Position numbers and translations under genes: made by a program. Under the pieces are notes generated by a model. It saw only the letters and a program-made list of their open reading frames with translations. It made no database searches and had not been told where the DNA came from. From Haloplanus sp. GDY1 (GTDB taxonomy: Archaea > Halobacteriota > Halobacteria > Halobacteriales > Haloferacaceae), in NCBI RefSeq assembly GCF_023703775.1, contig NZ_CP098514.1:558001-622000 (forward strand): a DNA stretch of 64,000 bases, in the 5' to 3' direction. Within the stretch, counting starts at the first letter, position 1, and each line of letters begins with the position of its first letter. Positions 53,734 to 61,950 of the stretch are shown in pieces.

Positions 53734-54372
53734 ATGGCAGATACAATAGAGCAAGCAGTCTCTCGCGCACTCGACGAGGCGCCGCCGCGGAACTTCCGCG
53801 AGACGGTCGACCTCGCCGTGAATCTGCGCGACTTGGATCTCAACGACCCGTCGAATCGCGTCGACGAGAGCGTCGTCCTGCCGGCCGGCACCGGCCAGGA
53901 GACCCAGATCGTCGTCTTCGCAACCGGTGAGACCGCACTCCGCGCCGAAGAGGTGGCGGACGACGTCCTCGGCCCCGACGAACTCGAAGAGCTCGGGGAC
54001 GACGACGACGCCGCGAAGGACCTCGCCGACGAGACCGACTTCTTCGTCGCGGAAGCGCCGATGATGCAGGATATCGGTCGCTATCTCGGGACCGTCCTCG
54101 GGCCGCGCGGCAAGATGCCGACGCCGCTCCAGCCCGACGACGACGTCGTCGAGACGGTCAACCGGATGAAGAACACGGTTCAACTCCGGAGCCGCGACCG
54201 CCGCACGTTCCACACGCGCGTCGGCGCGGAGGACATGTCCGCCGAGGACATCGCGGACAACATCGACGTCATCGTCCGCCGCCTCGAGGCGGCACTGGAG
54301 AAGGGGCCGCTCAACATCGACTCCATCTACGTCAAGACGACCATGGGTCCGTCCGTGGAGGTAGAGGCATGA
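53734..54372 (+). CDS. rpl1: 50S ribosomal protein uL1
   Basis: A 212-aa stalk protein that gates exit of deacylated tRNA and autoregulates its operon. '[20 protein letters not shown]', '[18 protein letters not shown]' and '[18 protein letters not shown]' are conserved. It overlaps the uL10 gene by 4 bp. Confidence 0.96.
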   Translation: MADTIEQAVSRALDEAPPRNFRETVDLAVNLRDLDLNDPSNRVDESVVLPAGTGQETQIVVFATGETALRAEEVADDVLGPDELEELGDDDDAAKDLADETDFFVAEAPMMQDIGRYLGTVLGPRGKMPTPLQPDDDVVETVNRMKNTVQLRSRDRRTFHTRVGAEDMSAEDIADNIDVIVRRLEAALEKGPLNIDSIYVKTTMGPSVEVEA

Positions 54373-55424
54373 GCGAGAGCGAGGCCGTCAGGCGAACCGA
54401 GACGATCCCGCAGTGGAAACGCGAGGAGGTCGACGAACTCGTCGAGTTCATCGACTCCTACGCGAGCGTGGGCGTCGTCGGCGTCGCCGGCATTCCGAGC
54501 CGACAGCTCCAGAACATGCGCCGCGACCTGCACGGGAGCGCCGACGTCCGGATGAGCCGCAACACGCTCCTCCGGCGGGCGCTCGACGAGGTCGATCAGG
54601 GCTACGAGGGCCTCTCCGAGTACGTCTCGGGGCAGGTCGCCCTCATCGGCACCAACGACAACCCGTTCGGGCTGTTCCAGCAACTGGAAGCGTCGAAGAC
54701 GCCCGCCCCGATCAACGCGGGCGAGGTCGCCCCCAACGACATCGTGATCCCGGAGGGCGACACGGGGATCGATCCCGGTCCCTTCGTCGGCGAACTCCAG
54801 CAGGTGGGCGCGGAGGCCCGCATCATGGACGGCTCGATCAAGGTGACCGCCGACTCGACGGTCCTCGAGGCCGGCGAGGAGGTCAGCGACGAACTCGCGA
54901 ACGTCCTGAGCGAACTGGGCATCGAGCCCAAGGAAGTCGGGCTCGACCTCCGTGCGGTCTACTCGGAGGGCGTCCTGTTCGAACCCGACGAACTCGCCAT
55001 CGACGTCGACGAGTACCGCGCCGACGTGGAGTCGGCCGCGGCCGCCGCGCGCAACCTCTCGGTCAACGCGAGCTACCCGACGGCCCGGACGGCGGGCACG
55101 CTGCTGGCCACGGCGGCCGGCCAGGCCAAGTCGGTCGGCCTCTACGCCGCCATCGAGGACCCCGACGTGATGCCGGACCTCGTGGCCAAGGCGGACGGCC
55201 AGGTGCGCGCACTCGCGGCACGGATCGACGACGACGAGGCGCTCCCGGAGGAACTGCGCGGCGTGGAAGCGCCGGCCGAACCGACGGGTGCCGACGACGA
55301 GGACGAGGAATCGAGCGACGATCAAGAAGACGAAGCCGCCGACCCCGACGCGGACGCGGACGCCGACGACGAGGACGACGACGACGGCGACGCGGGCGAG
55401 GGCCTCGGCGCGATGTTCGGATAA
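54369..55424 (+). CDS. rplP0: 50S ribosomal protein uL10 (P0)
   Basis: A 351-aa stalk base. The N-terminal rRNA-binding domain ('[20 protein letters not shown]', '[13 protein letters not shown]') is followed by the archaeal insertion domain. The Asp/Glu-rich hinge from about residue 300 ends in the common stalk peptide GEGLGAMFG. It carries the helices that bind P1 dimers. It sits 9 bp before the P1 gene. Confidence 0.96.
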   Translation: MSESEAVRRTETIPQWKREEVDELVEFIDSYASVGVVGVAGIPSRQLQNMRRDLHGSADVRMSRNTLLRRALDEVDQGYEGLSEYVSGQVALIGTNDNPFGLFQQLEASKTPAPINAGEVAPNDIVIPEGDTGIDPGPFVGELQQVGAEARIMDGSIKVTADSTVLEAGEEVSDELANVLSELGIEPKEVGLDLRAVYSEGVLFEPDELAIDVDEYRADVESAAAAARNLSVNASYPTARTAGTLLATAAGQAKSVGLYAAIEDPDVMPDLVAKADGQVRALAARIDDDEALPEELRGVEAPAEPTGADDEDEESSDDQEDEAADPDADADADDEDDDDGDAGEGLGAMFG

Positions 55425-55433
55425 CTCAGAACA

Positions 55434-55784
55434 ATGGAATACGTTTACGCAGCACTCATCCTGAACGAGACCGGCGAAGAGATCAACGAAGACAACGTGA
55501 CCGCGGTCCTCGAAGCCGCCGGCGTCGACGTGGAGCAGTCCCGCGTCAAGGCGCTGGTCGCCGCCCTCGAGGACGTCGACATCGAGGACGCCATCGAGAC
55601 GGCCGCCGCCGCGCCCGCCGCTGGTGGGGGCGCCGCCGGCGCTGCCGCCGGTGGCGACGAGGACGACGACGAGGGCGACGAGGCCGCCGACGAGGCCGCC
55701 GACGAGTCCGAGGAAGAGGACGCCGCCGAGGAAGACGAGGACGAAGAGGCCAGCGGCGAGGGCCTCGGCGAACTCTTCGGCTGA
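55434..55784 (+). CDS. rpl12: 50S ribosomal protein P1 (archaeal L12)
   Basis: A 116-aa stalk protein: N-terminal helices '[19 protein letters not shown]' for dimerisation, an alanine/glycine hinge, a long acidic stretch and the factor-binding end GEGLGELFG, which matches the uL10 C-terminus. It is the last gene of the operon and is followed by a T-tract. Confidence 0.96.
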   Translation: MEYVYAALILNETGEEINEDNVTAVLEAAGVDVEQSRVKALVAALEDVDIEDAIETAAAAPAAGGGAAGAAAGGDEDDDEGDEAADEAADESEEEDAAEEDEDEEASGEGLGELFG

Positions 55785-55807
55785 CGTCGGCCACCCCGTT
55801 CGATCCC

Positions 55808-55816
55808 CGTTTTTTG
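55808..55816 (+). terminator. T-tract terminator after the stalk operon
   Basis: CCCCGTTTTTTGCG gives six thymines about 25 bp after the rpl12 stop. Oligo-T runs are the usual intrinsic archaeal termination signal, and such runs are rare in this GC-rich DNA. Confidence 0.6.
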
Positions 55817-55887
55817 CGACGCCGACCGCGTAGCCGCGCGGCCGTCGGCCGAGGGTTGAAACCCGGTGCCGCGGCCACCCCCGCGGG

Positions 55888-56751
55888 ATGGCAACGCCCG
55901 TCGGCGCCACGACGCTCGCGTACGCCCTGGTCGGCGTCGCCCTCGGGACGTGCAGCGGACTGACGCCCGGCCTGCACGCCAACAACTTCGCGCTGCTGCT
56001 CGCCTCCGTCGTCCCCGTCCTGCCGGGCCCGCCGCTCGCGCTCGGGGCCGCCATGCTCGCGGCCGGCGTCGTCCACACCTTCCTCGACGTGGTGCCGGCG
56101 CTCGCCCTCGGCGTCCCGGATCCCGCGACGGCGGCGGTGACGCTGCCGGGTCACCGACTCGTCCTCGACGGGCGCGGGCGGGAGGCGCTCCGGCTCTCGG
56201 CGCTCGGGAGCGGTCTCGCCGTCGTCGTCGCCCTCCCCGTGGCCGTCCCGTTGACCCGCGCCGTCGAACTCGCCTACCCGACGCTCCGCCGACACCTCCC
56301 GGTCCTCCTGACCGTCGTGGGCGTCGTCCTCGTCGCCACCGAACCGACCTGGCGGCGCCGGGTCGCCGCCCTGGCGACGCTCGCCGTCGCCGCGGGCCTC
56401 GGGTGGTTCGTCCTCGACGTCGATCCGACCGGCCCCGTGGCCGTCGGCGGCGTCCTCGCACCCCTCTTTGCCGGCCTGTTCGGGGCGCCGGTGTTGATCG
56501 AGGCGCTGGACGGCGAGGGCGTCCCGCCGCAGTCGGACCCGACGGTGACGCTCGACCGGCGGACGGTCCTCGGCACGGCGGGCGCCGGCGCCGGCGCGGG
56601 GGCGCTCGTGGGCTACCTGCCCGGCGTCTCCGCTGCCGTCGGGACGGTGCTCGTCCTCCCTGCGGTGCCCGGAAAGTCGGGCGCGCGCGGCTTCCTCGTC
56701 GCCTCCAGCGGCGCCAACACGGCCAACACGGTCTTCGGTATTTCACTGTAG
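55888..56751 (+). pseudogene. TctA-like (DUF112) permease, 5' part, interrupted by an integrative element
   Basis: The first 283 codons of a tripartite-tricarboxylate-transporter-like permease, with glycine-rich membrane segments such as 'TCSGLTPGLHANNFALLLAS' and 'LPGVSAAVGTVLVLPAVPG'. After NTVF at the attachment site the frame enters the element and ends with GISL and TAG. The remaining part lies at 63507-63862. Joining the two at the 15-bp repeat gives exactly 401 codons plus a stop, in frame, so the gene should be restored on excision. In the integrated state the protein lacks its last 118 residues or so. Confidence 0.88.
56723..56737 (+). repeat. Left attachment repeat (attL core)
   Basis: CCAACACGGTCTTCG occurs here and again at 63492-63506, flanking the AT-rich element. 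GC content drops sharply right after the left copy and rises right at the right copy. The 15 bp are part of the permease coding sequence (codons for AN-T-V-F). Confidence 0.85.
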
Positions 56752-56756
56752 GTACA
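56744..56756 (+). repeat. Left copy of the element-end repeat CACTGTAGGTACA
   Basis: A 13-bp direct repeat shared by both inner ends of the element (right copy 63470-63482). It lies 6 bp inside the left core and 9 bp inside the right core, so it may be an arm-type binding site for the recombinase. Confidence 0.65.
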
Positions 56757-56889
56757 ACGTTAACAGTCTAATCGACAGACGACGGTGAAATTCGCCAAAA
56801 TATCTATTAGACGCAGGCGTATGCGCGAGGAATAATCTAATATCTACTGGTTATGATTATTTCTACTGGTTATGATGATACCACCGAAT

Positions 56890-56953
56890 AGTGACCTGAG
56901 ACGGGGGTAGTGACTTGGGTAGATCGTAGGTCACTCTACTTCCTCAGGTCACT
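56890..56953. repeat. Nested AGTGACCT/AGGTCACT inverted repeats
   Basis: AGTGACCTGAG (56890-56900) and CTCAGGTCACT (56943-56953) are perfect inverted repeats. Inside them lie AGTGACTT (56909-56916) and AGGTCACT (56928-56935). ACGTCACTGACGT at 56990-57002 is a further palindrome. The motif recurs at the other structured sites in the element and probably binds an element-encoded protein. The remainder of the 56752-57562 gap has no convincing gene. Confidence 0.75.
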
Positions 56954-57370
56954 GGTTGCTTGGAAAATGACTGATCGGCTCGAATAGGTACGTCACTGAC
57001 GTTTATTCCAGACGGATAGTTCTGTAAGTATCTGATTACGCGGTATTCGTCTGTGGTACAACTGGGTTATCAGTACCAGACTCGAAGATAACCGTTCTTA
57101 TTTGGGAACAAAGACTAATCAATTATCTTACATATTTAGTCTACTGTTCGAGTATCCTATTCTGTAGGTAGAAGGCCTGTCACCCTCAAAATTAGCCTCA
57201 TAGGGAAACATGTCAGATATTTGGGGGTGGAGGAACAGAGTGCGAGAGAGACGAACCTGCATGACAGACTCATACCTCACCGTCAAAATACTGAGCCTGA
57301 GAAAGAGTCTAATCGGTGATTCGAGATTTATTTATTATAGAAAATGAGATGGGAAATCAGTCTCGTCTAT

Positions 57371-57506
57371 GTACCAGATTGCTCTGAGACGTATCAGATT
57401 GGTTTCTAAGCCGTTTGAGTTGATTGAAAGTAGGTAGGGTCGTATCTAACTCAAGCCGCTTAGAAACGCACTGAGGGGCTTAGAATAGAAACGCGTTCAG
57501 TGACCT
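57371..57506. repeat. 136-bp structured repeat, left copy
   Basis: Matches 61237-61372 over 136 bp without gaps at about 110 positions. It contains CAGATTG twice, the partial inverted repeat TTTGAGTT/AACTCAA and two CTTAGAA boxes, and ends CGTTCAGTGACCT. Just beyond it, TAGGTCACTGAACG (57547-57560) completes a 14-bp perfect inverted repeat with 57494-57507; a smaller hairpin (ACACGAAC/GTTCGTGT) lies between. It sits directly after the last gene of the leftward operon. Confidence 0.85.
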
Positions 57507-57562
57507 AACAATAGCAACACGAACAACGGGTTCGTGTCGTCTGTAGTAGGTCACTGAACGGC

Positions 57563-57874
57563 CTACGAATGTTCGTATTCATATCGGTGAATCTCGTTCT
57601 CCATTCGAGTTGAATAACGATCTTTAGGACAGGAGTATTCTGATACGAAATGGTCCATACTGGTAGCAACTTCATAGAGGCAGATAGCTCCCTGAGTCTC
57701 ATACTGCTGAATAGCCTGTTGAACGTTCAAGGGCGTCACGCCGACACCAAGCCCCTCTTCGACTAAGCCAGCCATATACTGAATCACCTCTTTGTCACAG
57801 AGAGATTGACGGTCGAACACGTAACTACCGTCATCTAATTTCTCTTTCACCGAGCGTTGTTTCAGTTTAGACAT
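57563..57874 (-). CDS. Element protein of unknown function (103 aa)
   Basis: A 103-aa protein starting MSKLKQRSVKEKLDDGSYVF. A middle part 'QYMAGLVEEGLGVGVTPLNV' and a C-terminal region with two cysteines follow. I do not recognise it. ATG 57874 was chosen because the upstream open frame overlaps the next gene. It is the last gene of the leftward operon, 7 bp after its neighbour's stop, and the 136-bp repeat follows immediately. Confidence 0.72.
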   Translation of the reverse strand: MSKLKQRSVKEKLDDGSYVFDRQSLCDKEVIQYMAGLVEEGLGVGVTPLNVQQAIQQYETQGAICLYEVATSMDHFVSEYSCPKDRYSTRMENEIHRYEYEHS

Positions 57875-57881
57875 AACGGTG

Positions 57882-58640
57882 TTAGTTATAAGGATTATTC
57901 TCTGAACCACCACCGCCGTTATCCCAAGGCGTGGAAGCCGTCTTTCCAGAACCAGCGACGTGGGTATTGTGAGGGCCTTTACGGTCCATCGGTGAGGTAT
58001 AGAGGTTACTATTACTACCAGAGTCGTCGTTAACAGACCCTTCGAGTAAGCCACATTCGACAGACGCCTTACGAATCTCAGACGAACTAACGTCTTCCTC
58101 AAGCTGGTCGGAAAGATACGTAGCTGTTTCGTCAATAGAAAGACCGTCCGTCGCAAGGAGTTGACAGAGAACACGACTGTCTTTCCACGGGGGGTCGGAT
58201 AGGAAACTGTAAGGGATAGACTCGCCCGACGGGAGGACAAGCGACTCCGACTGTGTAGTTTCCTGTTCGCTCGAAGTATCTTCGATTGTAACCCCATGCA
58301 AATCGACGGCCTTGCGAATCAGACTCTCGTCTGTATTCAACTCATTCGAGGCGTCTTCAATCGAGTTGATTAGGTCACTATCGAACAGTTCTGTTAGGAA
58401 GTCACTGGCATCGGGAAGCAACACGTCTTCATTCCTAATATAGTGAGAGTATAGATGCCTAACATCGTCGTTCAGACTAACGTCATTCGGCTCAGATGGG
58501 TGTTCGACTATGGGAAGACCGTTGTTGTACCCGAGACGCTTAGGTTCGGACAAGGCGTCTTCCACGTACTCAGGTCGGTCTTCAGCAGGCTCACCGTTAC
58601 GATTACGGACTTTAGCGATGGATTTGGCAGAGAGATTCAT
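57882..58640 (-). CDS. Element protein with two HTH-like segments (252 aa)
   Basis: A 252-aa acidic protein. Two similar helical segments, 'SNELNTDESLIRKAVDLHGV' and 'QLEEDVSSSEIRKASVECGL', look like duplicated helix-turn-helix units. The last 45 residues are a low-complexity Gly/Ser/Asn tail. A DNA- or protein-binding role is possible but unproven. Its start overlaps the stop of the 93-aa gene. Confidence 0.7.
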   Translation of the reverse strand: MNLSAKSIAKVRNRNGEPAEDRPEYVEDALSEPKRLGYNNGLPIVEHPSEPNDVSLNDDVRHLYSHYIRNEDVLLPDASDFLTELFDSDLINSIEDASNELNTDESLIRKAVDLHGVTIEDTSSEQETTQSESLVLPSGESIPYSFLSDPPWKDSRVLCQLLATDGLSIDETATYLSDQLEEDVSSSEIRKASVECGLLEGSVNDDSGSNSNLYTSPMDRKGPHNTHVAGSGKTASTPWDNGGGGSENNPYN

Positions 58641-58921
58641 CAGCTATCCCCCTCGTAGACGTTCGTCGGGACGAGATAACGCACTACAGGATTGCTCATG
58701 CCATTACCAGAAACTACCTCCACAATTTCAGCCGTCTCGGAAACGTCGATTTCATCCCCGTGAGTGAAACGCCCCTCAAGGTAGACGAACTCGGCTTCAG
58801 GTCCACTGGTAACTGCTTTCAGAATCCGATTTCCCCGATTAACGTCAATCGAGCTTGCTTCAATTTCCTCCCCCATTTCGATTGTACTTCCCGCCGAGAC
58901 CCGTTTATTCACACAGAACAT
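58640..58921 (-). CDS. Element small beta-rich protein (93 aa)
   Basis: A 93-aa protein with alternating hydrophobic strands ('SSIDVNRGNRILKAVTSG', 'AEIVEVVSGNGMSNPVVRYL') and no membrane helix or catalytic motif. It follows a 173-bp gap that contains TAATAATATTCCGA (58951-58964), a motif shared with the 40-bp inverted repeat, and an AT-rich promoter. It could start its own transcript. Confidence 0.7.
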   Translation of the reverse strand: MFCVNKRVSAGSTIEMGEEIEASSIDVNRGNRILKAVTSGPEAEFVYLEGRFTHGDEIDVSETAEIVEVVSGNGMSNPVVRYLVPTNVYEGDS

Positions 58922-59094
58922 CTTCTACTATAGTATAATCATACGCCGAGTCGGAATATTATTACATTCTAATGCGGCGTGGTTTGGACATGCCCGTCGC
59001 ACAGTCCGTACACCCACTTCTAACCAAGTGGGGTTTCAGTAGAATCAGTACATAGGTCTCCTATGTGGAAATCAGTCTTAACTGACTGATTTTC

Positions 59095-60096
59095 TCAATA
59101 AATAGGAGTCATGTTCCGCTCTTCTAATCGCTTGTAACCGTATTCGACTGCTGAACTAATTTCATCGTTACTCATTTCAAAACTGTCAGTGACTTCTAAG
59201 TCTGATTCAAGTTGCTCCATATCAGGCTCATCAATCTCAGGATCATCCGATTCTCGAACCTCTAACTCACTAACGTCAAAATCGTTCATCTGACGCAACT
59301 CGTCAATCAGGCTACTGAGCCGTGACAGGTCGTCCGTATCGACATTCAGTAACGCACCACAGTAGCCTACGAGACGGCCATAGAAACCGCTATGCCACCG
59401 ATTCCAGACATTTACGTAGTTAGACGGTTCACTGAGAATGGTGTCTCTAATCTCTTTTCTGACGTTCTGAGATACATCTAACACGTCTATCAGACTATCG
59501 ACGTATGCTCTTTGCCCACGCTTGAGTTCCTTATTATTCCGAGTCGCAGTTAGTTTGAACTTGTAGACAGGAACCTTCCAGTCAGTAGAGTGAAGTTCTG
59601 GAGCGTCTTCAAGGATTTGAGCATATGACGGTTTAGTACGATAGACGTTAATCGCAGACCAGTCCACCCCACGAAGGTCTTCGTAACTGTCTATCTCAGT
59701 GCTAACTCCCTTCCCAAATTGGTACTTCCACAGACGATTGTATTTAGACTCGTCGTCAGCCTCCTTCGCATAGAGGGTTGTTCTCATCGAATCGTCATCC
59801 GTACCACCAAACTCGAATGTATCATCACCGTCTCGCCACTCAGTAGTCTCATTATGCTCTTCGCTTACAGAAATTTCAGTAGCATGGGGTTCAGATTGTT
59901 CAGACTCTTTCTCGCGTTCCCACCTCTCTCGAACAACTTGGTGAAACCCTTTGGGTAGAGATCGATATTCTACTGCGATGCTAACAGGCTCATCGTCTTC
60001 CTCACCGACGTTTAGATAATCACCATCTATAGGGTGGTCGATGTTACCGCCCTGTCGATTACACCATAGCTCACTCAAAGTGACCACCTCCATCAC
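59095..60096 (-). CDS. Element protein of unknown function (333 aa)
   Basis: The largest cargo protein, 333 aa, acidic. A central region around residues 130-260 ('KYQFGKGVSTEIDSYEDLRG', 'YKFKLTATRNNKELKRGQRAYV') is basic and helical and may contact nucleic acid; the C-terminal 60 residues are very acidic. It could be a replication or partition-type protein by position, but no conserved motif supports that. It overlaps the upstream HTH gene by 26 bp. Confidence 0.68.
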   Translation of the reverse strand: MMEVVTLSELWCNRQGGNIDHPIDGDYLNVGEEDDEPVSIAVEYRSLPKGFHQVVRERWEREKESEQSEPHATEISVSEEHNETTEWRDGDDTFEFGGTDDDSMRTTLYAKEADDESKYNRLWKYQFGKGVSTEIDSYEDLRGVDWSAINVYRTKPSYAQILEDAPELHSTDWKVPVYKFKLTATRNNKELKRGQRAYVDSLIDVLDVSQNVRKEIRDTILSEPSNYVNVWNRWHSGFYGRLVGYCGALLNVDTDDLSRLSSLIDELRQMNDFDVSELEVRESDDPEIDEPDMEQLESDLEVTDSFEMSNDEISSAVEYGYKRLEERNMTPIY

Positions 60097-60283
60097 GGCG
60101 GGGAAGACGGTGCTTCTTCATGTATTTCAGAACAGTCTGTGTGGTAACACCGAAGCCCTCAGCTATTTCACGCATGGATTTCCGCTGGATGTAATAGCAG
60201 ACGATTAACACGTCCCTATCACGGTAAGCAGTAGGGTACTGTTCAGCAATATCCTCGATAGAAACTGATTGGACATCTAACAT
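60071..60283 (-). CDS. Element HTH protein (70 aa)
   Basis: A 70-aa homeodomain-like protein. 'SMREIAEGFGVTTQTVLKYM' is a clear helix-turn-helix followed by the basic 'KKHRLPRRDGG'. Such short proteins are common in haloarchaeal plasmids and viruses. It probably binds DNA within the element. AT-rich DNA upstream (60284-60333) may hold a promoter. Confidence 0.78.
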   Translation of the reverse strand: MLDVQSVSIEDIAEQYPTAYRDRDVLIVCYYIQRKSMREIAEGFGVTTQTVLKYMKKHRLPRRDGGGHFE

Positions 60284-60333
60284 TTTTATTTATTGTAAAC
60301 TTTTATTTGGAAATTGGTTTAGAAACTACAATT

Positions 60334-60480
60334 CTAACTATGGTAGTGGCCTGCGAGGTACGCAATTAGTTCGCCATACGTCTTGTCGTCAGGGTTCTGA
60401 TAGATTTCAGACTTCATTTCATCCAACACCTCTTTACACTCAGATGAAACTCTAAGATGCTTGTCATAGCGACGTGACAT
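60334..60480 (-). CDS. Ribbon-helix-helix-like microprotein (48 aa)
   Basis: A 48-aa protein, MSRRYDKHLRVSSECKEVLD at the start. A beta strand (KHLRVS) followed by two helices fits the ribbon-helix-helix fold of plasmid repressors and antitoxins. It overlaps the stop of the upstream microprotein by one base (TAATG), so the two are translated together. It is too short to be obvious in ordinary gene finding. Confidence 0.68.
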   Translation of the reverse strand: MSRRYDKHLRVSSECKEVLDEMKSEIYQNPDDKTYGELIAYLAGHYHS

Positions 60481-60623
60481 TAGAGTTCACCCTCCTCGAA
60501 CAGTTCCATGAGCTTCGAGACGACTTCACCACGGGGGACAGAACTTGTTCCGTAAAGTGTCTCTTTCAGTTCGTCCAGTCGTTCAATCTCATCTTCGGAA
60601 AGTCGGATTTGTTTTCCTCTCAT
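60480..60623 (-). CDS. Ribbon-helix-helix microprotein (47 aa)
   Basis: A 47-aa protein, MRGKQIRLSEDEIERLDELK at the start, with the strand KQIRLS and two helices. It is a typical DNA-binding RHH domain. An alternative ATG lies at 60629. It heads the cargo operon and is preceded by an 18-bp palindrome, so it may repress its own promoter. Confidence 0.75.
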   Translation of the reverse strand: MRGKQIRLSEDEIERLDELKETLYGTSSVPRGEVVSKLMELFEEGEL

Positions 60624-60646
60624 CTGCATCTAATTGGTAATGTTAA

Positions 60647-60664
60647 TGTCAACGACCGTTGACA
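60647..60664 (-). promoter_or_regulatory. Palindromic operator before the cargo operon
   Basis: TGTCAACG-AC-CGTTGACA is a perfect inverted repeat of 8-bp arms, located 24-41 bp upstream of the first RHH gene and downstream of an AT-rich TATA region (about 60680-60692). RHH dimers usually bind such sites. Confidence 0.65.
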
Positions 60665-60787
60665 CAGGGGATTAGCAAGGAATAGATATATTCTGCAAAT
60701 ATGCTGGTAAACCGCGAGTATAGTAATCTATCTGTTCAGATACCTTAGTCTCGGTAAACCGACTCCTTAACAAATTACTGAGTTACT

Positions 60788-60880
60788 ATGACGCTTTGTG
60801 AAGTCACTACGTCTGTTACAACCAGTATTATCGTCGGCAGTTTTCTGATTGGACTGTATTTGCTACTAACAGCAAAATAA
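60788..60880 (+). CDS. Possible element membrane microprotein (30 aa)
   Basis: A rightward frame MTLCEVTTSVTTS followed by the helix 'IIVGSFLIGLYLLLTAK'. It is divergent from the cargo operon. Two copies of GGTAAACCG (60706-60714 and 60753-60761) lie in front of it. A single membrane helix in a 30-aa protein cannot be excluded as chance. Confidence 0.4.
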   Translation: MTLCEVTTSVTTSIIVGSFLIGLYLLLTAK

Positions 60881-61142
60881 GACTCTCTAAGGCACATTTG
60901 GGGTGTGCGTGTAGCCTTTGAAAATTTGCTGATCGGGATAGTAACAGTCTATGTCAATAGTTACCATGCTCTTAGAACGACAAAGAAGTGGCCTGTTAGA
61001 CCCCCCTCCCTCTTTCAATCATCTGCTACACAGCAAGAGTACGAAGCAAGCGAAATAAATAATAACAAACTACTACGCAAGAGGTTCTATTCTATGAACG
61101 TATTTCTCAAAGGGTCTTCGTCTACAAACCTTCTACTAATAT

Positions 61143-61639
61143 CTAATAATATTCCGAACCACCTGAGACAGACAAGTCTCTCTATACGTATCTGCCTCAG
61201 ACGTATCTCAGAGACGTATATCTCACTCACGCCCATGTGCCAGATTGCTCCGTATCGTATCAGATTGCTCTGTAAGCCGTTTGAGTGATTTGGAAGTGGT
61301 AGGCATCCTATTGAACTGAAGCCTCTTAGAAACGCACTGAGGGCCTTAGAATAGATTCGCGTTCAGTGACCTGTGAAAGAAAACAGAATCACGTATGATT
61401 GTGTCGTTATCTACAGGTCACTATTCGAGTAACTGCCTGTAGGGTGTGATTGAACGCTTTGACCCTTGGGGTAAGACGAACAGAAATATTGACCCTCGTT
61501 AGTAGCAACGTGAGGTATCTAAGACTGTTGTTTTCGACGGGTAGGTAGTTGAGAACCGTGACTGAGAGAGAAAAGTATCTGAGACAATTACCTGTGTTGG
61601 AGAGACTTGTCTGTCTCAGAGTTTTCGGAATATTATTAG
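61143..61639. repeat. 40-bp inverted repeat enclosing 417 bp of structured DNA
   Basis: Arms 61143-61182 and 61600-61639 match at 36 of 40 positions as inverted repeats, each containing TAATAATATTCCGA and GAGACAGACAAGTCTC-type blocks. Between them lies the right 136-bp repeat. No gene fits here. The layout suggests a replication origin, a recombination site or a small non-autonomous element. The larger gap 60881-61950 holds nothing else convincing except palindromic patches near 61840-61919. Confidence 0.8.
61237..61372. repeat. 136-bp structured repeat, right copy
   Basis: Ungapped match of about 110 of 136 positions to 57371-57506. It ends GTTCAGTGACCT, and ACAGGTCACT at 61413-61422 forms a 10-bp perfect inverted repeat with 61365-61374. 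The spacing between the 8-bp AGTGACCT/AGGTCACT boxes is 42 bp here and 41 bp in the left copy. Confidence 0.85.
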
Positions 61640-61950
61640 TGTTATAATGAAGACTTCTGAAATGAAGAAAAGGTTTGAACGAAAGCCCTCAAGGACAGCA
61701 TAGAAGTATTAATTAACAGGCGCAGCGGGCGCATAGAAGCAGAAGGAAATTGGAATGTGGGGGCGGTCTAATAGGTCACTTCTTTGTCGATTTAGAAGTA
61801 TGCTAATGAGTAACAAGGACTGCTACCATACCCCCCCGTGGTTAGTAGCATGGAAATGGATGTGATTACATTCCTCCGCGATTTCCACCGAAATGTAACC
61901 AAATATGGTAACACTAACCTTGTGTTGTAGGAAAATAACGTTAGATAGAC

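Noticed and set aside
60905-61288. 127-codon plus-strand frame in the element
   Set aside because: It runs through the 40-bp inverted repeat and the 136-bp repeat, has no plausible start signal, and its composition looks random.
61143-61639. Insertion sequence or MITE with 40-bp terminal repeats
   Set aside because: No target-site duplication is evident outside the arms, no transposase is present, and the same 14-bp block recurs at 58951-58964. That favours a regulatory or origin role.
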